Source: Rhizobium sp. SEMIA4064 (GTDB taxonomy: Bacteria; Pseudomonadota; Alphaproteobacteria; Rhizobiales; Rhizobiaceae). Taken from it: a DNA stretch of 64,000 nucleotides. The translations under genes were made by a program, and so were the position numbers. The notes beneath the pieces were generated by a model, which saw only the letters and a program-made list of their open reading frames with translations, did no database searches and was not told the origin of the DNA. Location: assembly GCF_003025035.1 (NCBI RefSeq), contig NZ_PYJN01000005.1, forward strand, positions 248,001-312,000, given 5' to 3'. Below, one piece after another: positions 9,119 to 18,466 of the stretch; the stretch's first letter is position 1, and each line of letters starts with the position of its first letter.

Positions 9119-9820
9119 ATGACCACCCAGATGACATTTTCCGATCGCGCCGTCATGGCCGAACTGGTGGCGAAGATGCTTTGGGAGATCAAGGCGGTGC
9201 ATTTCAGCGCCGAGAAGCCTTATAAGTTGGCTTCCGGCATGGCGAGCCCGGTCTATATCGATTGCCGTAAGCTGATTTCCTACCCGCGCATTCGTTCGAC
9301 AGTGATGGATTTCGCCGCCAGCATCGTCATGCGCGACGCCGGTTTCGAGCAGTTCGATTGCGTTGCCGGCGGCGAGACGGCGGGCATTCCCTTCGCCGCC
9401 TTCCTCGCCGAGCGTCTTGATCTGCCGATGATCTATGTCCGCAAGCAGCCGAAGGGCCATGGCCGCAATGCACAGATCGAGGGCCATATGCCGGAAGGGG
9501 CCCGTGTATTGGTCATCGAGGATCTGACAACGGCGGGCGGCAGCATGTTTACGTTCATCGACGCCATCCGTGCTGCCGGCGGCATCGTCGACCACGGTAT
9601 GGCGCTGTTTTACTACGGCATTTTCCCGGAAGCCGAGGAGCGCTTTGCCAACGCGAAGGTTCGGCTCCACCATATCGCCACCTGGCGTGATGCGCTTGCC
9701 GTCGCCAAGGCGCAAAAGCTGTTCGACGACAAAACGCTCGAGGAAGTGGAAGCTTTTCTCAACGCGCCGCTCGCCTGGTCTGGCCGGAATGGCGGCGTAT
9801 CGGAACTGGCAACAAAGTGA
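9119..9820 (+). CDS. pyrE: Orotate phosphoribosyltransferase
   Basis: 233 residues, the longer alphaproteobacterial form. Transfers ribose-5-phosphate from PRPP to orotate to give OMP. The PRPP loop is [13 protein letters not shown] (about residues 130-142), and [10 protein letters not shown] carries the flexible-loop lysine. A strong GAAGGAGG lies just before the ATG at 9119. It stands alone between the TetR gene and the sugar kinase. Confidence 0.95.
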   Translation: MTTQMTFSDRAVMAELVAKMLWEIKAVHFSAEKPYKLASGMASPVYIDCRKLISYPRIRSTVMDFAASIVMRDAGFEQFDCVAGGETAGIPFAAFLAERLDLPMIYVRKQPKGHGRNAQIEGHMPEGARVLVIEDLTTAGGSMFTFIDAIRAAGGIVDHGMALFYYGIFPEAEERFANAKVRLHHIATWRDALAVAKAQKLFDDKTLEEVEAFLNAPLAWSGRNGGVSELATK

Positions 9821-9833
9821 TGCTTTGCTTTTG

Positions 9834-9860
9834 CCGTAAATTTATCTAATCGATTTACGG
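9834..9860. promoter_or_regulatory. Dyad CCGTAAAT-N11-ATTTACGG between pyrE and the sugar kinase
   Basis: Perfect 8-base arms (9834-9841 and 9853-9860) separated by 11 bases, 36 bases before the kinase start. There is no T-run, so an operator is more likely than a terminator. Confidence 0.45.
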
Positions 9861-9895
9861 ACTACACTGACAGACATGCCATCGAGGAGGCCGGA

Positions 9896-10822
9896 ATGAT
9901 ATTGTGCTGTGGCGAAGCTTTGATCGACATGCTGCCGCGAGATACGACGCTGGGTGAAAAGGCCTTTGCGCCCTATGCCGGCGGCGCGATCTTCAATACC
10001 GCGATTGCGCTTGGCCGTCTTGGCGTTCCGACCGGTTTCTTCACCGGCATTGCCGACGACATGATGGGCGATATCTTGCGCGAGACGCTCGCGGCCGCCA
10101 AGGTGGATTACAGCTATTGCGCTATCGCTCCGCGTCCGAGCACGATCGCTTTCGTCAAGCTCGTCAACGGCCAGGCGACCTATGCCTTCTACGACGAAGG
10201 TTCCGCCGGCCGCATGATCACCGAGGCCGATCTCCCCGCTTTGGGAGATGACTGCGAAGCCCTGCATTTCGGTGCCATCAGCCTGATCCCGAATCCCTGC
10301 GGTGCGACCTACGAAGCGCTGATGAAGCGCGAATATCAAAGCCGGGTGATCTCGCTCGATCCGAACATCCGCCCCGGCTTCATCAAGGACAAGCCGGCGC
10401 ATATGGGCCGCATCAGCCGCATGGCCGCCATGTCCGACATCCTGAAGTTCTCCGATGAAGATCTTGAATGGTTCGGCATCGCCGGCAACCATGACGAACT
10501 TGCGGCTCACTGGCTGAACCAGGGCGCCAAGCTGGTCGTTGTCACCAAGGGCGCCGAGGGCGCGACGGGCTATACGAAGTCATTGAAGGTGACGGTGCCG
10601 AGCGAACGCGTGACCGTGGTTGATACCGTCGGCGCGGGCGACACGTTCGACGCCGGCATCCTGGCATCGCTGAAGATGAACAATCTGCTGACCAAGGCGC
10701 AGGTTGCATCTCTGGATGAGAAGGGGCTTCGCGACGCGCTGGCCTTGGGCGCCAAGGCCGCGGCCGTTACGGTGTCCCGCGCAGGTGCCAACCCGCCCTG
10801 GGCGCATGAGATTGGGCTGTAA
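9896..10822 (+). CDS. frk: PfkB-family sugar kinase, probable fructokinase
   Basis: 308 residues. The N-terminus (MILCCGEALIDMLP) and GGAIFNTAIALGRLG match PfkB signature 1; the C-terminal signature DTVGAGDTFDAGI carries the catalytic aspartate. Family members phosphorylate fructose at C6. With FrcBCA import and pgi 350 bases away, it would feed cytosolic fructose to fructose-6-phosphate. The ATG at 9896 follows GAGGAGG. Fructose as substrate is inferred from sequence type and context; related PfkB enzymes use other sugars or nucleosides. Confidence 0.85.
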   Translation: MILCCGEALIDMLPRDTTLGEKAFAPYAGGAIFNTAIALGRLGVPTGFFTGIADDMMGDILRETLAAAKVDYSYCAIAPRPSTIAFVKLVNGQATYAFYDEGSAGRMITEADLPALGDDCEALHFGAISLIPNPCGATYEALMKREYQSRVISLDPNIRPGFIKDKPAHMGRISRMAAMSDILKFSDEDLEWFGIAGNHDELAAHWLNQGAKLVVVTKGAEGATGYTKSLKVTVPSERVTVVDTVGAGDTFDAGILASLKMNNLLTKAQVASLDEKGLRDALALGAKAAAVTVSRAGANPPWAHEIGL

Positions 10823-10827
10823 GAGGT

Positions 10828-11089
10828 CCTATCCCGCCCCTGGCGGCGGGAAAGCAATTTCTTAGGATTAGGCGAGGGCTTGCCCCTTGTCTAATTCTTA
10901 GAAATTGCAAGGGCGGGGGTAGGCAGGGACGTGACCAATGTCCAGCGGATCAGTGCAAGAAGCGGACCTCCACCCTTGCAATTTCAATGGCTTAGAAATT
11001 GCGAGAAGCTTTTGAAGATGCAGAGCTTCCGGTATCGCAATTCCTAAACCAATGAAATTGCTTTCTCGCCCGCCAAGGGCGAGATAACC
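10828..11089. repeat. Palindromic mosaic intergenic repeat element (RIME-like)
   Basis: About 260 bp bounded by imperfect inverted ends: a left arm at 10829-10861 and a right arm at 11054-11087 that share the core GAAAGCAATTTC and a GC-rich hairpin block. Inside, the 8-mer GCAATTTC or its complement recurs at 10854, 10901, 10978, 10995, 11037 (one change) and 11054 in alternating orientation, so the RNA could fold into three consecutive hairpins. No reading frame is supported. The architecture resembles rhizobial intergenic mosaic elements; identity with a named family was not checked. Confidence 0.7.
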
Positions 11090-11111
11090 TCGCGTTTGCC
11101 GCACCTTCACG

Positions 11112-11150
11112 TAAAAGGGCCCGCCTGACGCAACAGACGGGGCCATTTTA
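11112..11150 (-). terminator. Probable pgi terminator
   Basis: On the minus strand, directly after the pgi stop, GGCCCC pairs with GGGCCC across a GC-rich loop, with A-rich and T-rich flanks (CCCTTTTA). The stem is imperfect, so this is a moderate call. Confidence 0.5.
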
Positions 11151-11167
11151 TTCTTGGTCGAAGAGAC

Positions 11168-12793
11168 TTACTTCGCCCGGCTTGCGAGCGCAGCCACCAG
11201 GCCCTGCGTCGACGAATCGTGGCCGGCAGCGCTTTCCTTGCCTTCGATGACCGGCAGCAGGCCGGTTGCCAGTTCCTTGCCGAGCTCGACGCCCCACTGG
11301 TCGAAGGAGTTGATGCGGAAGAGCACGCCTTCGACGAAGACGCGATGTTCATAGAGCGCGATCAGGCGGCCGAGTGCGTAGGGGGTCAGCTTGTCGTAGA
11401 CGAAGGTGATCGACGGGCGATTGCCGGTGAATACGCGGTGCGGCGCGATGAAATCGGCCTTTTTATCGTCCATGCCCTTGGCGGTGAGCTGGGCCTTGGC
11501 TTCGGCGAAGGTGCGGCCCTTCATCAGGGCTTCCGACTGTGCCACACAGTTTGCCACCAGCAACTGGTGCTGGTGGCGCAGATCCGGTTCGAAGGCATTG
11601 GCGGCGATCATGAATTCGGCCGGAATGATGCTCGTGCCCTGGTGGATCAACTGGTAAAAAGCGTGCTGGCCGTTGGTGCCGGGCTCGCCCCAGACGACCG
11701 GGCCGGAATTGCCCTCGACCGGCGTGCCGTCGATGGTGACGCCCTTGCCATTCGATTCCATATCGAGCTGCTGCAGATAGGCGGGGAAGCGCGACAGGCG
11801 CTGGTCATAGGGCAGGATGGCGCGGGTCGTGTAACCCAGCACGTTGCGATGATAGAAGCCGATGAGGCCCAGCAGCATCGGCAGGTTTTCCTTGAGCGGC
11901 GCCTTGCGGAAATGGTTGTCCATCGCATGCGCGCCGTCGAGGAATTTGCCGAAATTCTCCGGACCGACAGCAATCATCAGCGGCAGGCCGATGGCCGACC
12001 AGATCGAGTAGCGGCCGCCGACCCAATCCCAGAAGCCGAAGACGCGCTCGCTATCGATGCCGAAAGCGGCAACCTTGTCGAGCGCGGTCGAAACGGCGGC
12101 GAAGTGATGCTGAACAGCAGCTTCACCAAGAGCCTTGGCGATGAAGTTGCGCGCCGTCTGGGCGTTCGTCATCGTCTCGATGGTGGTGAAGGTCTTGGAC
12201 GCGATGATGAACAGCGTCGTTTCCGGCGCAACGAGCTTCAGGATATCGGCGATATGGGCGCCGTCGATGTTGGAGACGAAATGCGCGCGCGGGCCATCAT
12301 GGAAGGGGGCAAGCGCCAGCGTCGCCATGACCGGGCCGAGATCGGAGCCGCCAATGCCGATATTGATGACGTCGGTGATCGCCTTGCCGGTCGCGCCTTT
12401 CAGCGTGCCCGAGCGGATACCGTCGGCAAATTTGCCCATGGCCGCTAGCACGCCGTTGACGTCAAGCATTACGTCCTTGCCATCGACGAAGACCGGCGTA
12501 TTGGAGCGATTGCGCAGCGCGGTGTGCAGAACGGCGCGATTTTCGGTGAAATTGATGGCAACGCCCGAAAACATCTCGTCGCGCTTGGCTGCAATACCGC
12601 CTTCGTTGGCGAGCTTTTCGAGAAGCGCGAAGACCTCGTCGTTCACCGCAGTCTTGGAATAGTCCATCAGCAGGTCGTCAAGCGCGGTGCTGAAGCGGGA
12701 GAAACGTTGGGAGTCGGCTGCAAAGGCCGCGCGGATATCCGTGGCTTTGGTGGCCGCTGCAGTGCTCTTCAGTTGTTCGACGAGGGCGTTCAT
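11168..12793 (-). CDS. pgi: Glucose-6-phosphate isomerase
   Basis: 541 residues, normal length. Interconverts glucose-6-phosphate and fructose-6-phosphate in the cytosol. Signature 1 ([22 protein letters not shown], seen as [18 protein letters not shown]) and the C-terminal signature (GVELGKELA) are present, with the phosphate-site run [11 protein letters not shown]. It is convergent with the fructokinase gene, with a repeat element between them, and the two enzymes share fructose-6-phosphate. Confidence 0.97.
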   Translation of the reverse strand: MNALVEQLKSTAAATKATDIRAAFAADSQRFSRFSTALDDLLMDYSKTAVNDEVFALLEKLANEGGIAAKRDEMFSGVAINFTENRAVLHTALRNRSNTPVFVDGKDVMLDVNGVLAAMGKFADGIRSGTLKGATGKAITDVINIGIGGSDLGPVMATLALAPFHDGPRAHFVSNIDGAHIADILKLVAPETTLFIIASKTFTTIETMTNAQTARNFIAKALGEAAVQHHFAAVSTALDKVAAFGIDSERVFGFWDWVGGRYSIWSAIGLPLMIAVGPENFGKFLDGAHAMDNHFRKAPLKENLPMLLGLIGFYHRNVLGYTTRAILPYDQRLSRFPAYLQQLDMESNGKGVTIDGTPVEGNSGPVVWGEPGTNGQHAFYQLIHQGTSIIPAEFMIAANAFEPDLRHQHQLLVANCVAQSEALMKGRTFAEAKAQLTAKGMDDKKADFIAPHRVFTGNRPSITFVYDKLTPYALGRLIALYEHRVFVEGVLFRINSFDQWGVELGKELATGLLPVIEGKESAAGHDSSTQGLVAALASRAK

Positions 12794-12910
12794 GGGGGCT
12801 CCTTGCGGTTCACGCCGCAGGCCATCTGGCGAGGGCGGGGCACTCTGAGTTGGTCGCGGAAACTATTCGCTTTGTAAGGGGTAAATCAAGTTCGCGCACC
12901 GGTAAAAACG

Positions 12911-12945
12911 AAAAAAGCCGCCCGCGGAGAAGGGCGGGCGGCTTT
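12911..12945 (-). terminator. Rho-independent terminator after fadD
   Basis: Arms GCCGCCCGC and GCGGGCGGC with a short loop, flanked by an A-run that becomes a T-run on the minus strand, 34 bases beyond the fadD stop. Confidence 0.85.
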
Positions 12946-12978
12946 CCGAATGGCATGGAATAGTGACATCCAATTATG

Positions 12979-14676
12979 TCAGTTACGCAATTCCTTGCGC
13001 AGGATTTTGCCGACATTCGATTTCGGCAATTCGCTGCGGAATTCGATGAAGCGTGGCCGCTTGTAGTTGGTGAGGTTTGCAACGCAATGCGCCTTGACAT
13101 CGGCCTCGGTCAACGCCTGATCCTTTTTGACGATGAAAAGCTTGACAGCTTCGCCCGAATGTTCGTCCGGCACGCCGATGGCCGCGGCTTCGAGAATGCC
13201 CGGATGCATGGCGGCGACTTCCTCGATCTCGTTCGGATAGACGTTGAAGCCGGAGACCAGGATCATGTCCTTCTTGCGGTCGACGATCTTGGTGTAGCCG
13301 CGCTCGTCCATGAAACCCATGTCGCCGCTGCGGAAGAAGCCGTCCGCTGTCATCACGCGTGCGGTTTCGGCCGGTTGCTTCCAGTAGCCCGCCATGACCT
13401 GCGGCCCGCGGATGCAGATTTCGCCGACCTCGCCGAGAGGCAGCGATCTGCCGTTCTCGTCGCGAATGTCGAAATCGGTGCCCGTGATCGGCAGCCCGAT
13501 CGTTCCGGAGAATTGCGAACTGTCGAAGCGGTTGGCGCTTGCAACCGGCGAGGTCTCGGAAAGGCCATAACCTTCGGTGATCCAGGCTCCCGTCATTTTT
13601 TGCCAGCGCTCGGCAACCGGCCGCTGCACCGCCATGCCGCCGGCGAGGACTGCGGTATGGGACAGATCGAGCTTGGCGAATTCGGGATTGTTCATCAGCG
13701 CGTTGAACAGCGTGTTCAGGCCGGGGAACATATCGAACTTGTATTTGCCCAGCTCCTTGATGAAGCCCGGTATGTCGCGTGGGTTGGCAATCAGGACGTT
13801 ATGACCGCCGAGTGACATGCCCATCAACGAATTCACCGTCAGCGCGAAGATGTGATAGAGCGGCAATGCGCAGACGAAAGTTAGCTGTTCGGGGCGCGGC
13901 TTGTTGATATAGGCGGATTGCAGCCAGAGCAGCAATTGCTGCTGGTTGGCGAGCAGATTGGAATGGGTGAGGATCGCGCCCTTGGCAACGCCGGTGGTGC
14001 CGCCGGTATATTGCAGGAACGCAATATCTTTGCCCGTGAGTTCGGCTGGTCTCAACGGCAGGCGCGCGCCTTCGGAGACCACACCCTTGAAGCCGCGATG
14101 GCCGGGGATGGACCATGCCGGCACGAGCTTCTTCACCTTGCGGACGATGAAGTTGACGATGTGGCCCTTGATGCCAAGCATGTCGCCAAGTGCCGTGACC
14201 ACGACATGGCGCACATCCGTATGCCCCAGAACCTGCTCCACCGTATGAGCGAAGTTTTCAAGAACGAAGATCGCCTTGGCGCCGCAATCGCGAAGCTGGT
14301 GCTCGAGTTCGCGCGGCGTGTAGAGCGGGTTGACGTTGACGACCACGAGGCCGGCGCGAAGTATGCCGTACACGGTCACGGGGTTTTGCAGCACGTTCGG
14401 CATCATGACGGCGACGCGATCGCCCTTCTGAAGGCCGAGGCTCTGCAGCCAGGCGGCGATTTTGCGCGTCTGCGTATCGAGGTCGCGATAGGTAATGGAT
14501 TTGCCCATGCTGGTGAAGGCGAGCTTGTCGGCATAGCGCGCGCAGCTTTCTTCCAGCAGTTCGATGAGCGATGCGTGCTCCAACGGCGGCAATTCGGCCG
14601 GTACGATATCCGGATAGGAAGCAAGCCATATTTTGTTGACCTGCGGTCTATCCGAAGGAGCAGAGACTGAATTCAT
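12979..14676 (-). CDS. fadD: Long-chain fatty acid-CoA ligase
   Basis: 565 residues, AMP-binding superfamily. Activates long-chain fatty acids to acyl-CoA through an acyl-adenylate, at the inner membrane. Visible motifs: FLQYTGGTTGVAKGAILTH (P-loop-like A3), GYGLSETSPV (A5), FRSGDMGFMDERGYTKIVDRKKDMI (A7/A8, FACS signature) and the C-terminal lysine in SNVGKILRKEL. The ATG at 14676 is preferred over a GTG six bases upstream because GGAGG then sits eight bases away. In S. meliloti fadD also affects swarming and signalling, so the gene may matter beyond catabolism. Confidence 0.93.
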   Translation of the reverse strand: MNSVSAPSDRPQVNKIWLASYPDIVPAELPPLEHASLIELLEESCARYADKLAFTSMGKSITYRDLDTQTRKIAAWLQSLGLQKGDRVAVMMPNVLQNPVTVYGILRAGLVVVNVNPLYTPRELEHQLRDCGAKAIFVLENFAHTVEQVLGHTDVRHVVVTALGDMLGIKGHIVNFIVRKVKKLVPAWSIPGHRGFKGVVSEGARLPLRPAELTGKDIAFLQYTGGTTGVAKGAILTHSNLLANQQQLLLWLQSAYINKPRPEQLTFVCALPLYHIFALTVNSLMGMSLGGHNVLIANPRDIPGFIKELGKYKFDMFPGLNTLFNALMNNPEFAKLDLSHTAVLAGGMAVQRPVAERWQKMTGAWITEGYGLSETSPVASANRFDSSQFSGTIGLPITGTDFDIRDENGRSLPLGEVGEICIRGPQVMAGYWKQPAETARVMTADGFFRSGDMGFMDERGYTKIVDRKKDMILVSGFNVYPNEIEEVAAMHPGILEAAAIGVPDEHSGEAVKLFIVKKDQALTEADVKAHCVANLTNYKRPRFIEFRSELPKSNVGKILRKELRN

Positions 14677-15035
14677 GCGCACTTCCTCCCTTACGCATCA
14701 TCACGCCTCGCCCTTGGCGAGCCGCGGCTTTGTAGCGTGGCACTGCTTCGCTGAAAAGTCTCCCGCTTTTCACAGTGCTGCCGCTTTTGCCCTCACCTAA
14801 AGACGTAGAGCAACAACGAAAAGCTATACTAACTTTGACGTAAACGTCAATAATCCCTGCGCGTTAACCATTTTTTAATAACTTTGAAAAAAGTACTGGA
14901 ACTTTTGCCAAGACAGCGCGTTAATATGGCCGTGGGCGAGAACCCACCGGAGCATCGTGCTGCCCCCGTAAACGCTTAAGGCGGATCGGACGCTCCAAAA
15001 GTTTATGTGAAGCGTATCCAAGAGGAGGTGCGCAC
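14677..15035. other. Intergenic region between fadD and the PRC-barrel gene
   Basis: 359 bp without a supported gene. It holds the dyad at 14835-14850 and otherwise AT-rich promoter-like sequence for both divergent genes. No RNA gene was recognised. Confidence 0.6.
14835..14850. promoter_or_regulatory. TTGACGT-AA-ACGTCAA operator upstream of fadD
   Basis: A 16-bp dyad with perfect 7-base arms, about 160 bases upstream of fadD. The same half-site (TTGACGT) builds the dyad before the nitronate monooxygenase gene at 30130. The shape resembles sites described for LiuR-type MerR regulators of branched-chain amino acid and fatty acid breakdown; that assignment is tentative. Confidence 0.6.
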
Positions 15036-15431
15036 ATGCATAAAGAGAGTGCCGATACGATGAGCCGCGATCTTTACATCAAGGACATGTCGATGCTGGT
15101 GGCCTGCGATCGGGTCGAGGGGTCGAAGGTCTTTGGATCCGACGGCAAACAAATCGGTCATATAGAGCGCCTGATGATGGAAAAAAGCGATGGACGTATC
15201 GCTTTCATCATCCTGAGCTTCGGCGGCTTTTTCGGCATCGGCCAGGACCACTACCGGCTGCCGTGGGAGAAGCTGCGCTATGACGCCCGCATTGACGGCT
15301 ACCGCATCAATATGACCAAGAACGACGTCGAAAAGGCGTGTCGTTTCGCCAGCAAGGACGATACCCTCGTCCATAAGGACCGTGGCCATAAGAGCCATGA
15401 CTATTTCGGTGTGCCTCCCTACTGGATGTAG
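15036..15431 (+). CDS. PRC-barrel domain protein
   Basis: 131 residues. Residues about 22-95 form a PRC-barrel (VEGSKVFGSDGKQIGHIERLMM, then FIILSFGGFFGIGQDHYRLPWEKL), a small beta fold shared with RimM and photosynthetic reaction-centre H subunits. No signal peptide. Rhizobia carry several short PRC-barrel proteins, often stress-induced; the role is unknown. AGGAGG lies eight bases before the ATG at 15036, which decides the start over an internal ATG at 15060. Confidence 0.85.
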   Translation: MHKESADTMSRDLYIKDMSMLVACDRVEGSKVFGSDGKQIGHIERLMMEKSDGRIAFIILSFGGFFGIGQDHYRLPWEKLRYDARIDGYRINMTKNDVEKACRFASKDDTLVHKDRGHKSHDYFGVPPYWM

Positions 15432-15492
15432 GCATGCAAATAGTCGAAGCCAGACCGGCCCCGTTTGCGCGGGGCTTTGGTTTGCGTAGCTT

Positions 15493-15888
15493 TTATTGAA
15501 ACCGCCCGTTCCTTTGCATCACCTCGATCTTGTAACCATCGGGATCGGTGACGAAGAAGAAGAGCGCGAAAAGTTTTCCATCGCGATTGAGTTCAACGAT
15601 CTTGCCGGGGTTCAGGCCGAGTTCCGTGAAGCGCGTATGTTCGTCCCGCAGTTCGTCGACCGAAACGGCGAGGTGGCCATAGCCTTCTCCGAGCGCATAG
15701 GGCTGGACGCGGCCCTGGTTGACGGTCAATTCCAATTCGAAACCGGTCTCGGCACTGCTGAGATAGATCAGCGTAAAGGTCGGGAATGCGACGCGGTCGG
15801 CAACCGTGAGCCCGAAAGCCTTGCCGTAGAAATCGACCGAGCGCGCTTCATCGAGTACCCGGATCATCGAATGGATCATTTTCGCCAT
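15493..15888 (-). CDS. gloA: Lactoylglutathione lyase (glyoxalase I)
   Basis: 131 residues, the size of E. coli GlxI. Converts the methylglyoxal-glutathione hemithioacetal to S-lactoylglutathione. The metal ligands are in place: H6, E53 (FELELT), H72 (GYGHLAV) and E122 (DGYKIEV). The ATG at 15888 follows AGGAGG; the open frame extends upstream but without homology. It is divergent from the nitroreductase gene at 16082. Confidence 0.92.
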   Translation of the reverse strand: MAKMIHSMIRVLDEARSVDFYGKAFGLTVADRVAFPTFTLIYLSSAETGFELELTVNQGRVQPYALGEGYGHLAVSVDELRDEHTRFTELGLNPGKIVELNRDGKLFALFFFVTDPDGYKIEVMQRNGRFQ

Positions 15889-16081
15889 AGGTAGCCTCCT
15901 GCCGCTGTTTTCCCCAAGAACATACCTTTTATGCAAGCTGTGCTCGACGTCGGCATGACTTCTACTAGCCAAATGTCGTGTGCGGGCAAACACCGCGCAG
16001 AATGGGCCTCTCAATTCGAATTTGCTACCTCTCATGGCAGGGGCTCGCTGCTGAGCCTTGGCAACCGGAAGGGGAGCGATC

Positions 16082-16747
16082 ATGGACGTATACGAGGCGG
16101 TTACGAGCCGACGGGCGGTGCGCGGATTTACCGACCGACATATCCCGAAAGATGTGCTGAAGCGCGTGGTGGCGGCCGCAGCCTGGTCGCCATCCGGATC
16201 AAACCTCCAGCCGTGGAACTCCTACCTAGTGACCGGTGCGCCGCTGGCAGAGCTTAAAAAGCGCGCCGGCGAACGTGTGGCCGCACATGATGCCTGGGAC
16301 GAGCGGGAATACGAGATGTACCCGCCCGAACTGAAATCACCCTATCGCGAGCGCCGATCCGCCTTCGGCCATGAGCGCTATAGCGCACTCGGTATCGCCG
16401 AGGGCGATTGGGAGGCGAGGCAGAGGACCGCCTCCGCAAATTGGGATTGTTTTGGCGCGCCTGCGGCCTTGTTCTGTTACATCGACCGCAAGCTGGGCGC
16501 ACCCCAATGGGCCGATGTCGGCATGTATCTGCAGACCGTCATGCTGCTGCTGCGCGGCGAAGGGTTGCATAGCTGCACCCAAATGGCGTGGTCGGTATAT
16601 CGCAAGACTGTCGCGGAAGTCCTGTCACCGCCCGAAGGGCTCACCCTCTTCTGTGGCATGTCGATCGGGTATGAGGACGTCACGGTTCCTTACGTCCGTA
16701 CGGGCCGGGCACCGATCAACGAGACCATCACTTTCGTCGACGGTTGA
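16082..16747 (+). CDS. Nitroreductase-family oxidoreductase
   Basis: 221 residues. FMN-binding nitroreductase fold: the N-terminal segment MDVYEAVTSRRAVRGFTDRHIP holds the phosphate-binding SRR, AAAWSPSGSNLQPW is the family's flavin-contact stretch, and a late MSIGYED segment follows. Such enzymes reduce nitroaromatics or quinones with NAD(P)H; the physiological substrate is unknown. The start is set by GAAGGGGAG just upstream. Confidence 0.88.
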   Translation: MDVYEAVTSRRAVRGFTDRHIPKDVLKRVVAAAAWSPSGSNLQPWNSYLVTGAPLAELKKRAGERVAAHDAWDEREYEMYPPELKSPYRERRSAFGHERYSALGIAEGDWEARQRTASANWDCFGAPAALFCYIDRKLGAPQWADVGMYLQTVMLLLRGEGLHSCTQMAWSVYRKTVAEVLSPPEGLTLFCGMSIGYEDVTVPYVRTGRAPINETITFVDG

Positions 16748-16772
16748 TTGCGATCTCGCTCCGGCAGCTATG

Positions 16773-17522
16773 TCAGTGCGATTGCAAGCCGATTTTGCGA
16801 GTGACCGCGGTTTCAATCAGTTCCATGCCGTCGTAGATCAGCACCGCCATCAGGCCGACGATCAGGCCGCCCTGCAGAATGAAAGCGGTATTGTCGTTGA
16901 TCAGGCCGGCGATGATGACTTCGCCGAGCCCCTTCGCCGCAACGGTCGAGCCGATGGTTGCGGTGCCAATATTGATGACGGTGGCGATCTTCAGCCCTTC
17001 GATGATCAGCGGCAGTGCAAGCGGCAGCTCGGCCCGAAACAGCCGCTGCCAACCATTCATGCCCATGCCGTCGGCGGCGTCCAGTACGGAGGCGGGCACC
17101 TGCTGCAGGCCGGCGACGGTATTCTCGAAGATCGGTAGCAGGGCGTAAAGAAAAAGCGCGATCAGCGTCGGCACCGCGCCGAAACCGGTGGTGGAGATGG
17201 CGAGCGCCAGCACCGCGACCGGAGGAAAGGTCTGGCCGGCATTGGCGATCGCCCGCGACAGCGGCAGGAAATCGGCGCCGCTCTTGCGGGTGACGAAGAT
17301 GCCGCCGAGCACGGCAAGAATGCCGCTGGCGGCGATCGAGATGAGGATCAGCTCCATATGGCTGATCGCGAGACCGACCAGGCTGTTTTGCGTATAGATC
17401 GGCGATGCACCGAATTTGGTGAGCGGCGCCAGGATCGGCATCAGCCATTCCGGCCGGAACAGCAGCACCAGCAGCAACGCCAGTGCCAGGAACCGGAAGA
17501 TGTTGGCGGTCAGAAACTTCAT
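16773..17522 (-). CDS. yehW: Osmoprotectant ABC transporter permease (YehW-like)
   Basis: 249 residues with five or six membrane helices and the BPD_transp_1 loop (GMNGWQRLFRAELPLALPLIIEG). Last of four genes read leftwards; its start overlaps the ATPase stop (ATGA at 17519-17522). Gene order binding protein, permease, ATPase, permease equals E. coli yehZYXW, a low-affinity glycine-betaine-type importer. Confidence 0.87.
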   Translation of the reverse strand: MKFLTANIFRFLALALLLVLLFRPEWLMPILAPLTKFGASPIYTQNSLVGLAISHMELILISIAASGILAVLGGIFVTRKSGADFLPLSRAIANAGQTFPPVAVLALAISTTGFGAVPTLIALFLYALLPIFENTVAGLQQVPASVLDAADGMGMNGWQRLFRAELPLALPLIIEGLKIATVINIGTATIGSTVAAKGLGEVIIAGLINDNTAFILQGGLIVGLMAVLIYDGMELIETAVTRKIGLQSH

Positions 17523-18466
17523 GCTTTGCGGCCCAGCTCGATCAAATGCTGCATGGAGATCGAGCCGACCGGCACCTTGCTGTCGTCTTCCACGGCAGCC
17601 TCGTCAGCACCCTGCCAGATCATCTCGGCCAGGGCATCGCGCAGATTGAGCGTCTGCGGCAGGCTGTAGCCGAGGCCCGGTCGCGGCGGCTGCATGCTTT
17701 CCTTCAGCGGCAGCAGCGACATCAGCTTTAGCGCCCGGTCGGAGGTGCCGGTCAGTTGCTGCACGAAGGGATCGGCCGGCTCGGTCAGGATCTTCCCCGG
17801 TTCCGAACATTGCAGCAGCTTGCCTTCGCTCATCACGGCGATCTGGTCGCCGAGATGGAAAGCTTCGTCCATGTCGTGGGTGACGAGCATGATGGTGGTG
17901 CCGAACTGCTTCTGGATTGCCAGAAGATCGTCCTGCGCCTTGCCGCGGATGACCGGGTCGAGCGCGCCGAAGGGTTCGTCCATCAGCAGCAGTTCCGGTT
18001 CCGCCGCAAGCGCACGGGCGACACCGACGCGCTGTTGCTGGCCGCCGGAAAGCTGGCTCGGATATTTCGCCGCAAAGGTGCCGGGATCGAGATGGAAGAG
18101 ATTGAGCAATTCCTCGACGCGCCGGTCGATGCGGGCTCTGTCCCAGCCGAGCAATTGCGGCACGGTAGCGATGTTCTGTGCCACGGTACGGTGCGGAAAC
18201 AGGCCGTGGCCCTGAATGGCATAGCCGATGCGGCGGCGAAGTTCGGTCGCCGGCACGCTCATGACATCCTTACCGTCGACCGAAATCTGGCCGGATGAGA
18301 TCGGTACCAGCCGGTTGATCATGCGCATCAGCGTCGACTTGCCGGAGCCAGAGGTGCCGACAACGACGGTGATCGTGCCCTTTTCCATGCTCATGCTGAC
18401 ATTATCGACCACGGTGGCGTTGCCGTAGCGCTTGGTCACGCCCTTCAGCTCGATCATGGTGGTCAT
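17519..18466 (-). CDS. yehX: Osmoprotectant ABC transporter ATPase (YehX-like)
   Basis: 315 residues. ABC cassette with Walker A VGTSGSGKST (about residue 35), signature [15 protein letters not shown], Walker B LLLMDEPFGALD and LVTHDMDEA. The roughly 70 C-terminal residues lie past the cassette and lack an obvious pair of CBS domains. Overlaps both flanking permease genes by four bases. Confidence 0.9.
   Translation of the reverse strand: MTTMIELKGVTKRYGNATVVDNVSMSMEKGTITVVVGTSGSGKSTLMRMINRLVPISSGQISVDGKDVMSVPATELRRRIGYAIQGHGLFPHRTVAQNIATVPQLLGWDRARIDRRVEELLNLFHLDPGTFAAKYPSQLSGGQQQRVGVARALAAEPELLLMDEPFGALDPVIRGKAQDDLLAIQKQFGTTIMLVTHDMDEAFHLGDQIAVMSEGKLLQCSEPGKILTEPADPFVQQLTGTSDRALKLMSLLPLKESMQPPRPGLGYSLPQTLNLRDALAEMIWQGADEAAVEDDSKVPVGSISMQHLIELGRKA

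Noticed and set aside
11219..12448. 409-codon plus-strand frame opposite pgi
   Set aside because: Shadow of pgi, which has both family signatures on the minus strand.
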